A stretch of 64,000 nucleotides of DNA from Liolophura sinensis (GCF_032854445.1 NC_088302.1:43686645-43750644), one strand, 5' to 3'. Positions 11,035-24,456 are shown, counted from the stretch's first letter. The notes: generated from the letters alone by a model not told the origin. Translations and numbers: made by a program.

Positions 11035-14000
11035 TGGAAGATGGGGGTGGGAGGGCACGGGGCTGGGTTGGGCAGGGTGGTGTGTAATGTTTTGGTGATC
11101 ACTTAATCAATACGCCCACATGTACATACACCTGTCTATTTGCTGCTTGTGCAGGTAGTCTACACGTAGGAGCCACATATTCACAAACAGGAACTTCTAA
11201 AACTGATACTACATGTTCTTTCAAAAGTGACCACAGCAGAGGACTCCAGACATTACAAAAAAAACCAAAAAAAAAAAAAAAACCTCTAGTGTCAGTTCAT
11301 AGGTTGAAGCTTCAATCTATGCACTGAATATAAATGTTTCATACACTTTTGATATTATGTCAGTCTATGTACAGGTATATGTACCTTGGCAAGAAGAACA
11401 GAGAATTAGCCCACATTGCACAGTCAGCAAATTAGATTATTATTCATGACACAGGTAATGCTTGCATTGTAACATATTGCTTATAATGAATGAATGATTT
11501 CAGCTTAACAAGGCCATATGTCAGCAATACTTCAGCCATAGTGTGGTGAAATGTTGTTTGAAAGATTTGGCGATATGTAGATCATATCCAAAAAAGCTTA
11601 GTGACAGTACAATTTCTGATATATTTCCTAAGGAAGGAATCATTCCAACACTAGCGCTCAAAATGGAACATGAAGATAAACACGTCCCTAACATATGTGT
11701 GCTAATGCAAAATGCAGTTGGTGCAAGTTTTTAGGTAGAGTTCATATGTGACACTGTCTGACCAGTTGCTTCCTCTGCACGCACTGTCTGCAGTGTACTC
11801 TCTGACCCAGAGCATCTAGCAGACATAGCAGCATCCAGCAGTCAGCTGAAACACACTGCCAGCACTCTGAAGGAAGTCCACCTGTGTGTGGGTGATAGAG
11901 TGCTTCCTTCCCTCCCTGTTCCTCCTGATGAGAACAAATACCTTAGCAGGGGACAGTTCACTTTGGCCATACAAGGAAAGGGGAAGCACAAACAGCCTGG
12001 AGTACAAACAGTGTGTCTACACTCCGCACAGGTGTGTGCTGTCTGACCTGTCCATCAGTATCACCTGGATACCTGGACTGCTCTGACAAAGTGTACCTAG
12101 TCAACAGACTCCCACTGCCCCTACTACCTGGCCTCAGCAGAAATACAACCAATATAAAGCTGCTTATCTAAACGCCTTGCTAATAAAGACAATTCGACTT
12201 TTGACTTGTCTCCGACCAAAGAAATATTTTCCTGATAATACAAGCAAAAATTATTTACATAATAAAACATTGGAGAGGAGATGGTTGGAGTAAAGCAGTT
12301 TTTCCTGAATGATTGTTTTTCTGGCTATTTCAGGTGAAAAAATACACAGAGAACATACAGCTCATCCTATAATTCCAGAATACCCAGATGAGCTGTCAAT
12401 AAGGGTAGCCTGCTGCATACTGAGTGCCTCTGAACGCATCCATACAAACATAACTTCCATGATAAATATGCCTGGTCAGATGCCCCCTGTGAACTTCAAC
12501 CACAGACTCGACGTAGATTTCTAATGCACCTCATGTACTGGGGTTACATCCTGATAAAAACTTCTCCGGATATCATCATTATAGCCCATCAGCATACAGC
12601 CGCTGTAATCCCACGGAAATTAGTTCATCACTTGTATATAGGCAGTGTATGTAAACCACTATTCTCCAGCTAAGTACACAAAGCGCTTCTCAAAGAAGAC
12701 ATAAAAAATAAAACTCATTCATATTTTTAATGAATTAATAAAAAGGAAAACAAAAGAATATAGAAAAATGTGCTTTCTTTCAATGTTGTATTTATAAATG
12801 AAAGAAAAAATATGAGAAAAATGTATGTTGTACCTTGAGGGCAACCAAGGGGGAATCTTAGACAAAAATCATGCAAACTAAGCTAAACAAAAACTAATCA
12901 TAAAAAATAAAATATAAAATACATGTAGATATATGTACGTGTAGAAGTGTATTGACATATACATGTAACTACACAACTACCAATTCTGTCAAATAATTTA
13001 TTATACACTGTAAACCTTTCCATAACCATTTAAATTCTCTGCTGATCATCAACTTTTTCAAGCAGAATTAAATAAGACAAAATCTTTCCAGGGGGTTTGA
13101 AAGCATAAATATAAAAATATTTTGGCATATAAAAATATTAACTAGTGATAATGAAAAAGAATGATAGCTTAAGTTTTTCTTTCTTAAGTTAAGAAAACAA
13201 AAGAAAGAAAAAATGAAACAGCCGTGAAGCCAGCAAACAGAACAATCAGAGCAGCGTATCTTGAATGAGCTACTTAATACACATGTCAACAAAGTGTATG
13301 TCATGTGGCGCTCCATGTGCTATTGACAAGAGCCATTGACAAACAAATAAAGAGCATGACTTGCACTTCCTTTAAGGCTGGCTTCCTGACTGGCTGGTTG
13401 ACAGAGGCCGGTGATACCCAGGCAATTCACGTTTTGGAAACTGTTGATTGTTGACAATGGCACGACACGTGGTTTGCTGCCTGGCCTGGCACTGACATAG
13501 TTTACCCTTCCGTAATCTTGACATTCAAACTCAAGTGTATACAGAAAAACACTTTTCACAGAGTTAAGCAAAAATTACACTTACTTTAGCCTTTGATATT
13601 TATTCCAAATCAAGCAGAATTTTTTTATCAGGCACACTTTTGCCTCAATCAAAAAAAACCATATTATCAAAAAGTTTTTATATAATTCTTATTAACTATG
13701 TGAAGTTTTATCCTGCTCCAAGCATGGCGCACTAAATAAAGCCACATCATGCACAGCTATATATTGTGCTCTAGTCTGATACATACATGTAATTCTGCAA
13801 CAGGAACGGCTTTGTGCACAGCAGGAAAGCTAAAACAAGCTAACAGCACCTGTTCACCATAAAGGAGAAAAAAGTCCTTTTTTTCCCCCCCACAAGAACA
13901 GACAAAAGCATGGAACTATGACGGCATAGACTCATTCTTAGCATATCCTGACAAAAACATGGCTTGGTGAACAATGGACAAGGCATCTAACAAAACCACA

Positions 14001-15068
14001 AGCATGAAATTCAGCAGATGTAGCCATGCATCGAGCAGAGCATCTACCGCCTTTCTATATATTCATCATGGCACTATGGGTATAAGGCCATGCATGCTGC
14101 TATGGACAAGTGGTCAAAAGTGGATTCAATCCCAAACACTACAAAACTGCCAAGATTCCCAGCCCAAATCACGACACAGAACATATTACATACACTTGTC
14201 AAGTGTAATACCCAGCATGAGGACGATCTTTTTCTTCTAAATTTATCAGTGGTTACAATATTAGTTCATTGCACAAAGAGACACGTCGACCCACATTGGT
14301 CAATAATGGAAATGGACCAGTATGATTACTCAGTTTGAAATTTTAGACTAGCTTCCATCCTTACTGAAAAAACCTCCTAGCACAACCAGAGGCCAAACAA
14401 ATATTACATCTGCTCCATGACTTGTTGGTACATGTACATGTACATAAGGTTTTAAATACAGTCTGAAACACTGTACTAACTGAACATGGCACTGTTCAGT
14501 AGGTATTTACATTCCTGTTCACAATCACGGACACCTGAATCTTTGCCTTACTTGGACAAGTTGTGACCCCAAATATGAACACTATGTAAATTAAATGTTC
14601 ACTAGCAGGAGCTGAATGCCGTATGCTTACGCATGTGTGTGTGCGTGTGAATGTGTAGTTTGATATGAGCGTCATAGAAAACTGATGCAATAGTGAAACA
14701 TAGCACCAACATGTAGCATTAATAGGAACAAACATGCAATGTCATGCTTGTCATCCAACAAACACGGGACACAGATACCGTCATAGTGGTCAGCTGTCCT
14801 AAGGTATTTAGGCCTACTACAGAGACAAGAGACCAAACCGATCTACACAGTACATGTATACTCTAGGTACTTGACTAGAAAATTACCTTTCCTTGAAGCC
14901 AATTTTAACACTGATTCAGGATCATATGTGTCCAGGCTTATAAAAGTGGGTACATGTACTTTTATACTTCAAACCTCCTTTTTCGCACACCCGCCACCCA
15001 GCCAGCAAGGGGAATTAACTAGCACCTGGGGTAAAAATACATGTAAATATGCGGTGAGTGGACTATAC

Positions 15069-15200
15069 CTTGGTGATGTAAGTTTAAGATGCCTTGTAAG
15101 AAGGTTTTGTTTTCACTACTGGTACTGGGACTGTCCATACTAAGAAGAGCCTCTGCTGCCACTTGTCTCCCATTGGTCTGCTGCTCCTCACATGCATCCA
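15069..15200 (-). CDS. Eip74EF: E74 AAEALLSMDSP exon
   Basis: Acceptor TGTCTGTTGCAG|TGG and donor CAAG|GTATAG. 132 nt, 2 + 43 codons + 1, phase 1 to phase 1. The translation is DACEEQQTNGRQVAAEALL, then SMDSPSTSSENKTF and LQGILNLHHQ. The AAEALLSMDSP block corresponds to AAEALLNMDSP/MESP of vertebrate ELF1, ELF2 and ELF4, so this exon ties the gene to the ELF subfamily independently of the ETS domain. The block is probably a short amphipathic helix used in protein contact. It joins in phase to the PADSGVSD exon through a split Ala codon. Confidence 0.94.
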
Positions 15201-15353
15201 CTGCAACAGACAAGTATAGACATTCACATGTCAACAATGAGCTTTACACAAGATCACCATACATATACACTATAAACTGTTGATACATTCATGTCTCTAG
15301 GCCCGATGGTAGCACTTGAAAAGTGTATTACAAATATGTATTCTTCGTAATAA

Positions 15354-15355
<2 letters not shown>

Positions 15356-15422
<67 letters not shown>
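15356..15422. repeat. (TA)n microsatellite
   Basis: About 33 uninterrupted TA units. Confidence 0.97.
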
Positions 15423-15431
<9 letters not shown>

Positions 15432-15554
15432 CATTTGTGGTTAAACATGTTCAACTTATATGCAAAATTATGCTAAACTTTTATGTCTATGCATCAAAAG
15501 ACATTCTACGGTGACATAACGTAATGCTTTGAGGATTGTTGCCCACATTACACC

Positions 15555-15880
15555 AACAATGTGCATATGTTCTGGTTGCAACCAGATAGGCCTGTTACCA
15601 ATGCTGACATTACACCATCAACATTATTCTCTGGCTGCCACAGCATGCCAGCTGTATTTCACACAGTAGTTAGACTGGTTACCAATGCTAACATTACACC
15701 ATCAACATTATTCTCTGGCTGCCACAGTATGCCAGCTGTATTCAGCTGACCAGACAGGCTGGTTGTTGACACTGACATTATACCACCAATGTGAATACCC
15801 TGGCTGTAATGTCAGGCTTTTCATTTTTATTATTATCCAAGCAGAGCTGTTGGTCTGCTGACATTACACCACCGGTGTTA
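15555..15880. repeat. 84-bp degenerate tandem repeat
   Basis: Two close copies of an 84-bp unit, with TTACCAATGCTGACATTACA near 15596 and its near-copy near 15680, both continuing CCATCAACATTATTCTCTGG. Weaker copies with the words CTGACATTACACCA and TCTGGCTG flank them on both sides. Confidence 0.8.
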
Positions 15881-16044
15881 TCTTCTGAATGCATGGTATG
15901 CACAGTGTTATTTTAAGTCTGCATCCTGGCAACTTTCCCTACTATAGAGGGCATGTGGTGAATAGTTAGTGGTGTGTATGTGCACACCTTGGCTTACAAC
16001 CACCAGAAATAGACCAGTGTAGTAAGGGAAAGTTGGCAGGGTTT

Positions 16045-16070
16045 AGAGAAAGAGAGAGAGAGAGAGAGAC
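16045..16070. repeat. (GA)n microsatellite
   Basis: Short run of GA dinucleotides. Confidence 0.85.
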
Positions 16071-19000
16071 AGCTTCGTACATTCAATACTGTCACATCAC
16101 CACAACCTTGTGTGGCTGGCTGGCTGGCTGACTGACCCACACTTCTATTACTAGACTGCTCCACACCTACCTGTATCATCACAGTCATACACTGGGGATA
16201 TACATGTTAAAGGCATGTATCTCTATCTTCTAATACTATATAGTCATGCAGAGTTTAATGTCACAGGTATAAAGCCCTGTCCTGTTCAGGGGTACATGTA
16301 TGAGTGAGCTGACATGCGACAGCTGTAATAGTTACCAAGGTGTGCTCCCTCCAACCACCCCTTGATTACACACATGTTTATAGCACACTGATCCTATCAG
16401 CCCGGCACATCAGGTCATCCTGTACATCTACATTTCCTCTTCCTGCCCATCCATTAGAATATATAATCAATACAACAGGAAGTATGTTCATGAAGAATAA
16501 CAAGCAAAGTCATCTCTAGGGATAGGCATAATACAGATACAAAGGGCAAGATGGCTGCCCGATGAGGAAGTATGACTAAATATCATGGGACTCACTCGAT
16601 TAATAAAATCAGCATTTATTTCAAATTATACCAGCTAAAGTGAAAACTTTTTATACACTGTATCAAACACTGACAAGTCGTGATTAATGTGTGATTTTTA
16701 GCTAATCTTAAAGTACAATGACAACCTGAAATTCAGAAGTTAGCTAATGAAATTTTCATTCAAATGAAAATCCAGTAGTTCTTTTAGTACTGAGAATATC
16801 TGTTTCCTGTGTATGAGAATTGATATATTTGCTTTTCCTGCATAATTTCTCAAATATTCTTTTGGAAAAAAAAATCACAAGTTGCATTTAAAAACTGGAA
16901 GAAGGAATTTCTTGATGTATGTACATGTATACCGTTCAATTTTTCTTCACAACCGTTTATCCAATCAAACAGACACTTGCCCAGTGTATTGCTGAAGAAT
17001 CAAGGAAGTGCAGTGTGAAGTATTTCAAAAATTGTACACTGCATACGCAAATAAGGCAATGATAGCATCACATATGGAAACCAGACACTAGTACATGTAA
17101 ATGTAGTACATACATGCTGTAAATGTATACCACGTTAGCACAATAGTTATGAAGAGTGACTTCTTCTTTGTAGAGAGCTATACGACAGACGGAAATAATT
17201 ATAAGGAAGGAAAAAGTACAGTATATTATGCATTTATGTATCCACTACCTGTCTGGTGAAAAATCAAGAAATGCTTTGATGACAGTTTTCTGTAGGTTAG
17301 TTTTCCTCTTTCTCCTCAGATGCTATGTGACATGTGTAACTAGAAGCCCTTCAGTCCCCACAAGGGACTGGTCTTGTTATGTTCGTTTTGTCAAAGCAAA
17401 AGAAAGGCAGAGAGGAAATAGAAGTGGCTTGAATTCATGGTTCAAGACATGCCCCATGGTTCGCTAAGAAGCTCGTCTGGACGGTATACAAAAGCTGTGA
17501 CATGCACAATGTACATCAAACAGAGCTGGCTTGAGCGGATGACAATTGGCCGGGTCTGTTTGGTCACTGAGAACAGTGAACAGCCTTGGAAGCTACGCAC
17601 AGGCTGACAATTGCTCACTATTATACCATACAAATATCTCTCTACAGGCCAAAAACTACCAGGACTGGTTTTCCTACTTCCTTGACATACATGCCTGGGT
17701 ATATATGTTAATTTTGGTAGTTTACCAAACAAGGGTCTCCTGGCTACCAATCTCCAGATATGGGCATGGAGAAAGGGCCTAGATACCAGCCAGTTATCTC
17801 AAGGCTTTAGGCTCAGGGCTTGCAGCTCCAGGGGAGTTGTCACTTAATGTCCAGGTACACAATGTAATTGTACCTACGTGGACGGCCACCCATACCTAAA
17901 GCTTAAGATGCTCTAGTTCACATATTTACTTCTGCATCTTATTACAGTATTTTTTCTTTTTTGTTGTTGTTGTTAACATCTTTTTTTTTGCATCTGCTCT
18001 AAAGCACATTGTATAAACATTAGGAAACACAAAATTATTAAGGAAATATAACTAATCAGAGGACAAGTAAAATGTTGGCCACTTAACAAATGAGGAAGCA
18101 TGTTTTCAAAGGGATTTTTTTTTCCTGCTGGCCAAGCAATGTTGTTCTGATCAATATTGACACAGTATTGCAGGCTGCGATCATTAAACATTGACCCTAG
18201 TCACATGTTAAAGCACATGGATGAGACTGAGGACTCGACCCAGCCTAATCTATCTTCCCACTCTTCTAGGGACTTTGGAACAGGCTTTGTTTATACGACA
18301 CCAGCCAGTATTTTACACATGACAATGCCCTGATACATCACTACATTACCTTCTATCCCAAGTGCCACATCGTATTTATGACACACATACTATGTATCTA
18401 TAGCCCTGGCCAAAATACATGACTGTTTGCAAGGGAGGGGTCTTGTAGGGATATGGGGTATGGCCTACCAGACACATATATGAGCATCAATAGATCACCA
18501 TGGAGAGATGATATTATGTTGCGCTGACAGCAGCTATATCCAGCTATTCTAAAAACCCTGCCAGACGCCGGCTTCAAGGCTGCCACCATTGACGTCACAA
18601 CTATAGCCTGAAAACAACTGTTACATCTGCATTTTTCATCGTCTACATGTGTACACAACGTGCCTCGGGAAAACAGGTTCTACCACAACAGTCAGGGAAA
18701 ATGCCAGGCAGAAGGGATCAAGAGGGAGAAAAATCTGCTGACAACATTTTGTTGTTTTTCAGAATAAAATGAGGCTATACAAATCTCCTAACAGTGCTAC
18801 TCATTAACATCACTATCATTTAGAGCATCGATATGTGTGAGGAACACAGTGGTGAAGGTGACAGCTGAAGCTGGTCATCAACAAATTTGTCAAAATCCAA
18901 TTATATAATACACGTAATGTATTTCACCTAAAACTATGTCCAAAAGTGCTTTTTTGGAGAAAAATATGTGTCACAAAATATAAGTTTTGTTGGTAAAGCT

Positions 19001-20387
19001 TAGATGTTTCCAGTAGAATATCATATTAACCTCCCCACACAAACCTAAAAACAGATTTCCCAGAAAAGATGAGAATCACGCAAAATGATAAACAAGTCAT
19101 GGACAAAATTTGGGGTCAAGAATAGCAGTTGATCCAGACCCAGATGTACATATATGTTCTAATGAGTTATACTATAATACTTCAATTGCATACTGGATGT
19201 CACGCATTAAACAGCTGGCAAAACCACACCCTTTATAACATATCTACGTACTAACAGAAGACCGCTAAGGACTGTGGTCTATACAGCTGTCAAGTAACAA
19301 AGCTTTATACAGCCAGATTATTATGGATCTATAGATATGTGCGGGTATCAAATCATCTAAGGTTATTACACATACTACAGACAGCAGACAGGATATAGGC
19401 AGGTCATTTGCCAGCTAACATGTACCCCAGCCCTCCTAGCAGGACAGCCTGTGGCTCTGTGTACAGGAAATCAGTGACATTTTGCCTGGTCCACATGTAG
19501 GAGTGTAGGAAGTACATCCAGCCTCAACTTAACACATCCTGTTAAAGCTCGTTCTGATATAAGATATGTACAAGGTACATGTAGCTAGCTCCATGGGTAA
19601 GGGAATGCATGTCCTTAGCCAGGAAATCCAGGCCAGCACAACAAGCCTGGGCCGAGTGGCTGACAAACACTTACATGTAATGTAATGTAATGTAGATATC
19701 GGGTCCAGCAGGACCTAGTTCCCTTGTAAGGGAATCCTGACCATACAGGCCCAGACAGTTCTGATTCTGGTTTATGCTCACCCTAACCTACACAGCTATA
19801 AAGCCTCTAGTCTAACAGTAGTACTGGCTGCTCATCCACCTGTTGATCGGATGTCAATCTGAACTCACTACTCTGACATTAGAGCTGTACAGTTATCAGA
19901 CAGTCTCACAAGTGTACACGAGTCTGGCTGGCTTCCATCTACAGTTGTATCTGTTCTGGTTTCACATATTAACTACATATACAGTCCTATACACAGACAG
20001 CATAATATACCTTGAGATACATTTGTGAACATGTGGTGATATTGAAAACAAAGATCCTAATACAGGGCCAAGACTTCCCAACAACTATCCCAGAAAAATA
20101 CCCAACTGTACGTCCTGATATATTCAGAATATGCAGCTCCTTGTACTCTCAACTGAGCTCTATATGTAGAATGTATACATGATATTAGTAGACAGCGTAT
20201 CACTTCCTGACAAGGATTTAACAGTATAATGATGATCCGAGTCTTTAAGTCAGAAGAGAGTCAGAACACATGTAAACAGCTTTCCTCTTCCATGCTGTAA
20301 CAGCTCATACGCCATTACAAGGAATACCAACACATTCTGAATGTAGGTGAGAAAACCTTTGAAGGTGCTTCTATAATATATACTTAC

Positions 20388-20663
20388 AGTATCGTCTCAT
20401 CATGGTTTTTTTAAAAGTGGTCGGGTAGCCGTTTCCATTGCCTGTACTGGCGGAGCAGCTGGAAGTATCGCTGTACGAATCCTCTGAGTCTCGCCTTGGT
20501 TTTTTCATTGACAAGTCTAGTACTGGTTCATCCGTGTCCATTTCCATCTTAATGTTGAGCTGTGGGGTGGTGAGGAGGTGTCTACTCTGAGGGTAATACT
20601 CCATTGGAGATAGCAGCGGGGACACCGGGCCCAAATGTTCCCTGTCCACCCGGCCTCTCTCTA
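20388..20663 (-). CDS. Eip74EF: E74 regulatory exon with SUMO and CtBP-type motifs
   Basis: 276 nt, 2 + 91 codons + 1, phase 1 to phase 1. Donor TACT|GTAAGT is strong after an unusual T. Acceptor GTTAGCAG|TAGAG is acceptable but has a weak pyrimidine tract. The translation contains ERGRVDREHLGPVSPLLSP, MEYYPQSRHLLTTPQL, then IKMEMD (a psi-K-x-E SUMO consensus with acidic tail), VLDLSMKK (a PxDLS-like CtBP-binding form), a PEST-like DSEDSYSDTSSCSAS run and TTFKKTMMRRY. Together these suggest a repression/modification module. The frame is also open for seven codons upstream of the acceptor, including an ATG at 20682 with a TGA two codons before it, so the exon could start a transcript instead. 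Confidence 0.87.
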
Positions 20664-20900
20664 CTGCTAACATGGTTAACATACTGGCTCAGCCACCACC
20701 AACTGTTTAACACAAATCTGGGTCACACTATATAATATGTCCTGATGTACCCCTGGCCAAGGGAAGTCTGGTGGGTAGAATCTGCTCTGATTAGCCGGAA
20801 CTTGACTGCCTGTCAAATACACAGCCTTATACACACAGCGGTCCTCAGTCTTAGCCGCTGCAGTCTGGGGCTTCCCAACTGTCACATTCGTTAAGGTAAC
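20664..20900 (-). other. Possible upstream extension or alternative start of the regulatory exon
   Basis: After a possible acceptor TTTTGTTCAG (20902-20901), a frame stays open for about 74 codons to a TAA near 20678. Its composition is protein-like (for example FYPPDFPWPGVHQ), but it is not the frame of the exon below, and a possible donor at 20750 leaves the wrong phase. It may be 5' UTR of an internally initiated transcript starting at ATG 20682 or 20673, or non-coding sequence. I do not recognise it. Confidence 0.25.
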
Positions 20901-22154
20901 CTGAACAAAATGTTTTATCTCTGGTCCTTTTCCCCATGTCCATCAACCTCTAGTGACGCTGGCCATCTGATCCTGGCCTAGAGGAAATCCAGACTGTCAC
21001 TCAAAAAATGTGTGCTGTGTAGGCCAGGGGGGGGCTATGGAAATGCAAATAGATCAACTAAATAGAAGTGCCCTGGCTTCCAGTGTTGGAGCATGTCATG
21101 CTGGGCTAGCATGTGACTAAGGGTCATCCACTCAGAGGTCAACCTTCACTGTGATGTAAATCAAGATCCTCTTTCATAATTGCTAACACTGCTCAATAGA
21201 GCTTTTGAAAGCACTGAGCTCCTGGTGTTGTGGTCCACTATAAATAGACTCAGGTTTACTGCCACGGAAGTCAAACCTGCTCTCAAAGAAGCTGTACAAT
21301 GAACGCTGGCAATCTGCATATACCTGGAAGTCTTGAGTAGCTAATAATGCAACTCTGCACATACATTTACAGCTGTGGAGGCCTCCAATATGTACATGTA
21401 TACTTCTGATCCAAACAACCTGTGTATATAGGGAATAGAATGGCAGCATAAAGCCTAAGCGGTAGACCATGTACATGGATGCCTACACTCTGTTATGCTG
21501 CATGCAGTAGGGTATAGGGTGGTACCAGAGCCTGGGGCTCAGTCAGCATGATCACTACACCTGTGATACTACTATATGCAACACGTGGTTACAGGTGATA
21601 TTAAAAATTATAGCTTAAAATATGGATGCTAGCAAACCATTTCAACTAATTCAACTAGTTCAACAACTAATTCCTGGACTGATAATTTCCTGCATGATGT
21701 GCAAAAGACAAAAAAAAAAACATGTCAGAATTATGAATATCCACGCATACATAACAATGCATAATGGCTATTAATAATTTCTTCACATCTACAATACACC
21801 ACCATATGTCACTGGGAAAATGTCATAAATGTACCTACATGTATTTGATAGCTATACTGCAGAGTTACACACATGTAGATGTACATCAGTGTAAATCCCA
21901 CATACAATCTCCACAACTGCTAGTCAAATGGATACATATACCTGCAAATGTTGCATTAAAATGGCATCAGTAACATTTAGCGCCAGAGGAAAATTAAGGC
22001 ATTAAGAAAACTGCATGTATTCGAATTTCAACAGTAGTTGCTATACTACCACACATGTACCCATGTATAATTCTGGCATAGCCTTAAAGCAAATTTAACC
22101 TAAATTTACATTCATGTACCTATTCATGTACCTGTTCATGTATCTGAAAGATCT

Positions 22155-22330
22155 TTTGAATGAATGAATTCTTGGAGTTTAACGTTATACTTAACAGATT
22201 TTCAGTCATATGCCAAAGAATTGCTGCCTCAACTGAAGTATGATGCTTAAGACACCAGATATGACATCCTACATAGTCTTTCGTATGACCTGGCCCAGGT
22301 ATGATCCCAGGTCTCCGGACTGAAAGACCG
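22155..22330 (-). mobile_element. SINE-B, partial copy
   Basis: Shares GAGTTTAACGTTATACTTAA, TTTTCAGTCATATG and a GACCTGGCCCAGGTATGATC block with the elements at 39700 and 40676. The tRNA-like head is mostly lost. Confidence 0.6.
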
Positions 22331-23224
22331 TTGAAATATTCAATTACCATTATATACAATAACAATGTATCAATGAACAGTTGTTGTTGCATGAAATCTA
22401 TTAAGTTTTCAATGACATACTGCCTCAATGACCTTTCCCTCTCCCCCTTGTAATATATTGGCTTCAACACTTTTCCAGTTGCTAGCAACTAGGCTCAACA
22501 CGAAATTGTGCATGTGAATATCTCTGAATTTGCTCGTTTTTCAGACATACTTGTATGTACATCGTAGCTTTAATATGAAAGTCATTTCAGCGATAGGAAA
22601 AGAAAACAGAAGTGTGCATGAAGGTGTCTATTGTCAAGTGTGTATGACGGATCCATGGGTAATTAACCTGGAGATGATCAAGCAGGTGGGAGGCTGCTAG
22701 ACTTGGGGGTTTGGGTTGGGGGTGGGAGCATACAAAATGGAGTATTGCTTATCCCTGCACAGTTTTTGTGTGTGTGATTCTCTGAATGGTGTGGTCAAGA
22801 AAAGTAAACAGTGTCCAGGATAAGCCCTGTCTCCTCAACATTGTAGCAGACTTGTGGGGCTATAACAAGCAGCCTGACAAAGTGGATAGAGCAGCCATTC
22901 AGGCTGTCCTGGCCACTGAGCCTTATCCTCTGACACCGTACATGTACTGGGAAGATATGAACTGTCTTATGCATGTATATATCTTGATCATATCTTGTGT
23001 CTATGCAAATCCTAGTCTTCATGCCAAAATGGAACAGTTGCTAATGGACATATTAAGAGATTATTATGAGCCAGGTTATTTACTATCACTTCAATAGTTA
23101 TATTTAACTTGTTCTACAGTCTAGTGTTGCCTAGAATCCACTGAACAATCCCGAATTAACAGAAGTGTGAGAATTGGACACTTGGCTATAAACAAAATCC
23201 TATAAACCTGTGCTTATACATCAA

Positions 23225-24075
23225 GACAATGCTGGAAAGATGAATATCTGGTTAATTACATAACGCTGGAAATATGTACATCTGGTTAATTACATAATGC
23301 TGGAAACCTACACATCTGGTTAATTACATAATGCTGGAAAAATACACATCTGGTTAATTACATAACGCTGGAAACATACACATCTGGTTAATTACATAAT
23401 GCTGGAAACATACACATCTGGTTAATTACATAATGCTGGAAACATACACATCTGGTTAACTACAAAATGCTGGAAACATACACATCTGGTTAACTACAAA
23501 ATGCTGGAAACATACACATCTGGTTAATTACAAAATGCTTGAAACATACACATAGGGTTAATTACATAAAGCTAAAAACATACACATTTGGTTAATTACG
23601 TAATGCTGGAAACATGCACATCTGGATAATTACATAAAGCAGGAAACATGCAAATGTGATAACAACACTGGAAAAATGAACACTTAGTTAATTACACATA
23701 GTCGGAAACATGCATACCTGGTTAATTGCACAACAATTGAAACATGAACATCTGCTTAATTACATAAATAATGCAAGAAATGTGTGTACACCTGTTTACA
23801 GCTGCATGATGCTGGAAACATGCTTAAAAATGACCTGGAAACATGCATGTACAATGCTGGAAACATGCCCACCTGGTCAAATAGACAACACTGGAAACAT
23901 GCATGCTTGGTATTAACACAATGCTTGAAACATGCACACCTGGTCAAATAGACAACACTGGAAACATGCATGCTTGGTATTAACACAATGCTTGAAACAC
24001 GCACACCTGGTCAAAAAGACAACACTGGAAACATGCATGCTTGGTATTAACACAAGGTTGGAAACATGCACACGT
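23225..24075. repeat. 34-bp minisatellite evolving into a 67-bp higher-order array
   Basis: From about 23225 to 23720 there are about 14 copies of a 34-bp unit TGCTGGAAACATACACATCT then GGTTAATTACATAA. After a degenerate stretch, 23850-24075 shows nearly identical copies of a 67-bp unit that is two diverged 34-mers (ATGCTTGAAACATGCACACC and CACTGGAAACATGCATGCTT halves). Units share the core CTGGAAACATGCA. Short frames in it are by-products of the repeat. Confidence 0.92.
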
Positions 24076-24269
24076 GGTGAACAACCCAGCTGAATGGATG
24101 GACAGATAGACTCCTCTCTTTTTTCCAAAGATACGACGATATACAATAGGAATAAAATGCCAGGTTTTCATGCACTAGCACCAGGAAATGCATTTACATA
24201 AAGCTTTATATAGTGGGGCTAAATAATTGTGCTTCCTCATATTTTACATGGAAAACTTAGGGATTTGTT

Positions 24270-24456
24270 TATTCTACAGGCCATTGTTTGCAATGTGTTT
24301 ATTCAAGCATATTCTGAAGACGTTATATTGTGAAGATTGATAAATTATATATATTTTTTGCTGAAGCCCTGAAATGTAGTTTTGTTGCCAAAATCAAATT
24401 ATAAATGTGTATAAATTGCTCTTTCATCTGCAAAAAGGTTGAGGAATTAGGGTATA
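24270..24456. mobile_element. Small TIR element, family A
   Basis: Ends AAAAAGGTTGAGGAATTAGGGTATA. The interior shares TTTATTCAAGCATATTCTGA, AGCCCTGAAATGTAGTTTTG and AAATTGCTCTTTCAT with the copies near 36.9, 39.1, 46.6, 47.7, 49.4 and 51.7 kb. The left end is degraded. Confidence 0.6.

Larger units (their letters stand above)
9102..15068 (-). other. E74 intron (6.0 kb)
   Basis: Apart from the 36-bp array and a G-run at 11018-11034, no feature is recognisable. Short open frames at 10271-10513, 11886-12086, 12309-12524 and 13974-14338 have no splice support or known motif. Segments near 11.75-12.15 kb are less AT-rich and may be old repeat remains, but I cannot classify them. Confidence 0.6.
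15201..20387 (-). other. E74 intron (5.2 kb)
   Basis: Holds the TA microsatellite, the 84-bp repeat and a GA run. Between 16.2 and 20.3 kb I see no gene, RNA or clear repeat, only AT-rich intronic sequence with frequent ACATGTA palindromes. Confidence 0.6.

Noticed and set aside
15323-15514. Frames rich in IYIYIY (also at 61304 and 38739)
   Set aside because: Translations of TA/AT microsatellites.
20750-20900. A separate 150-nt E74 exon before the SUMO/CtBP exon
   Set aside because: The possible donor at 20750 leaves phase 0, while the next exon needs phase 1, and the intron would be under 90 bp.
22786-23097. 103-codon plus frame (MVWSRKVNSV...)
   Set aside because: Looks somewhat protein-like but has no motif I recognise, no clear splice partners and a length expected by chance.
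23710-24171. Cys-rich minus frames with CACFKHCVNTKHACFQCC-type repeats
   Set aside because: Translation of the 67-bp array, not a cysteine-rich protein gene.
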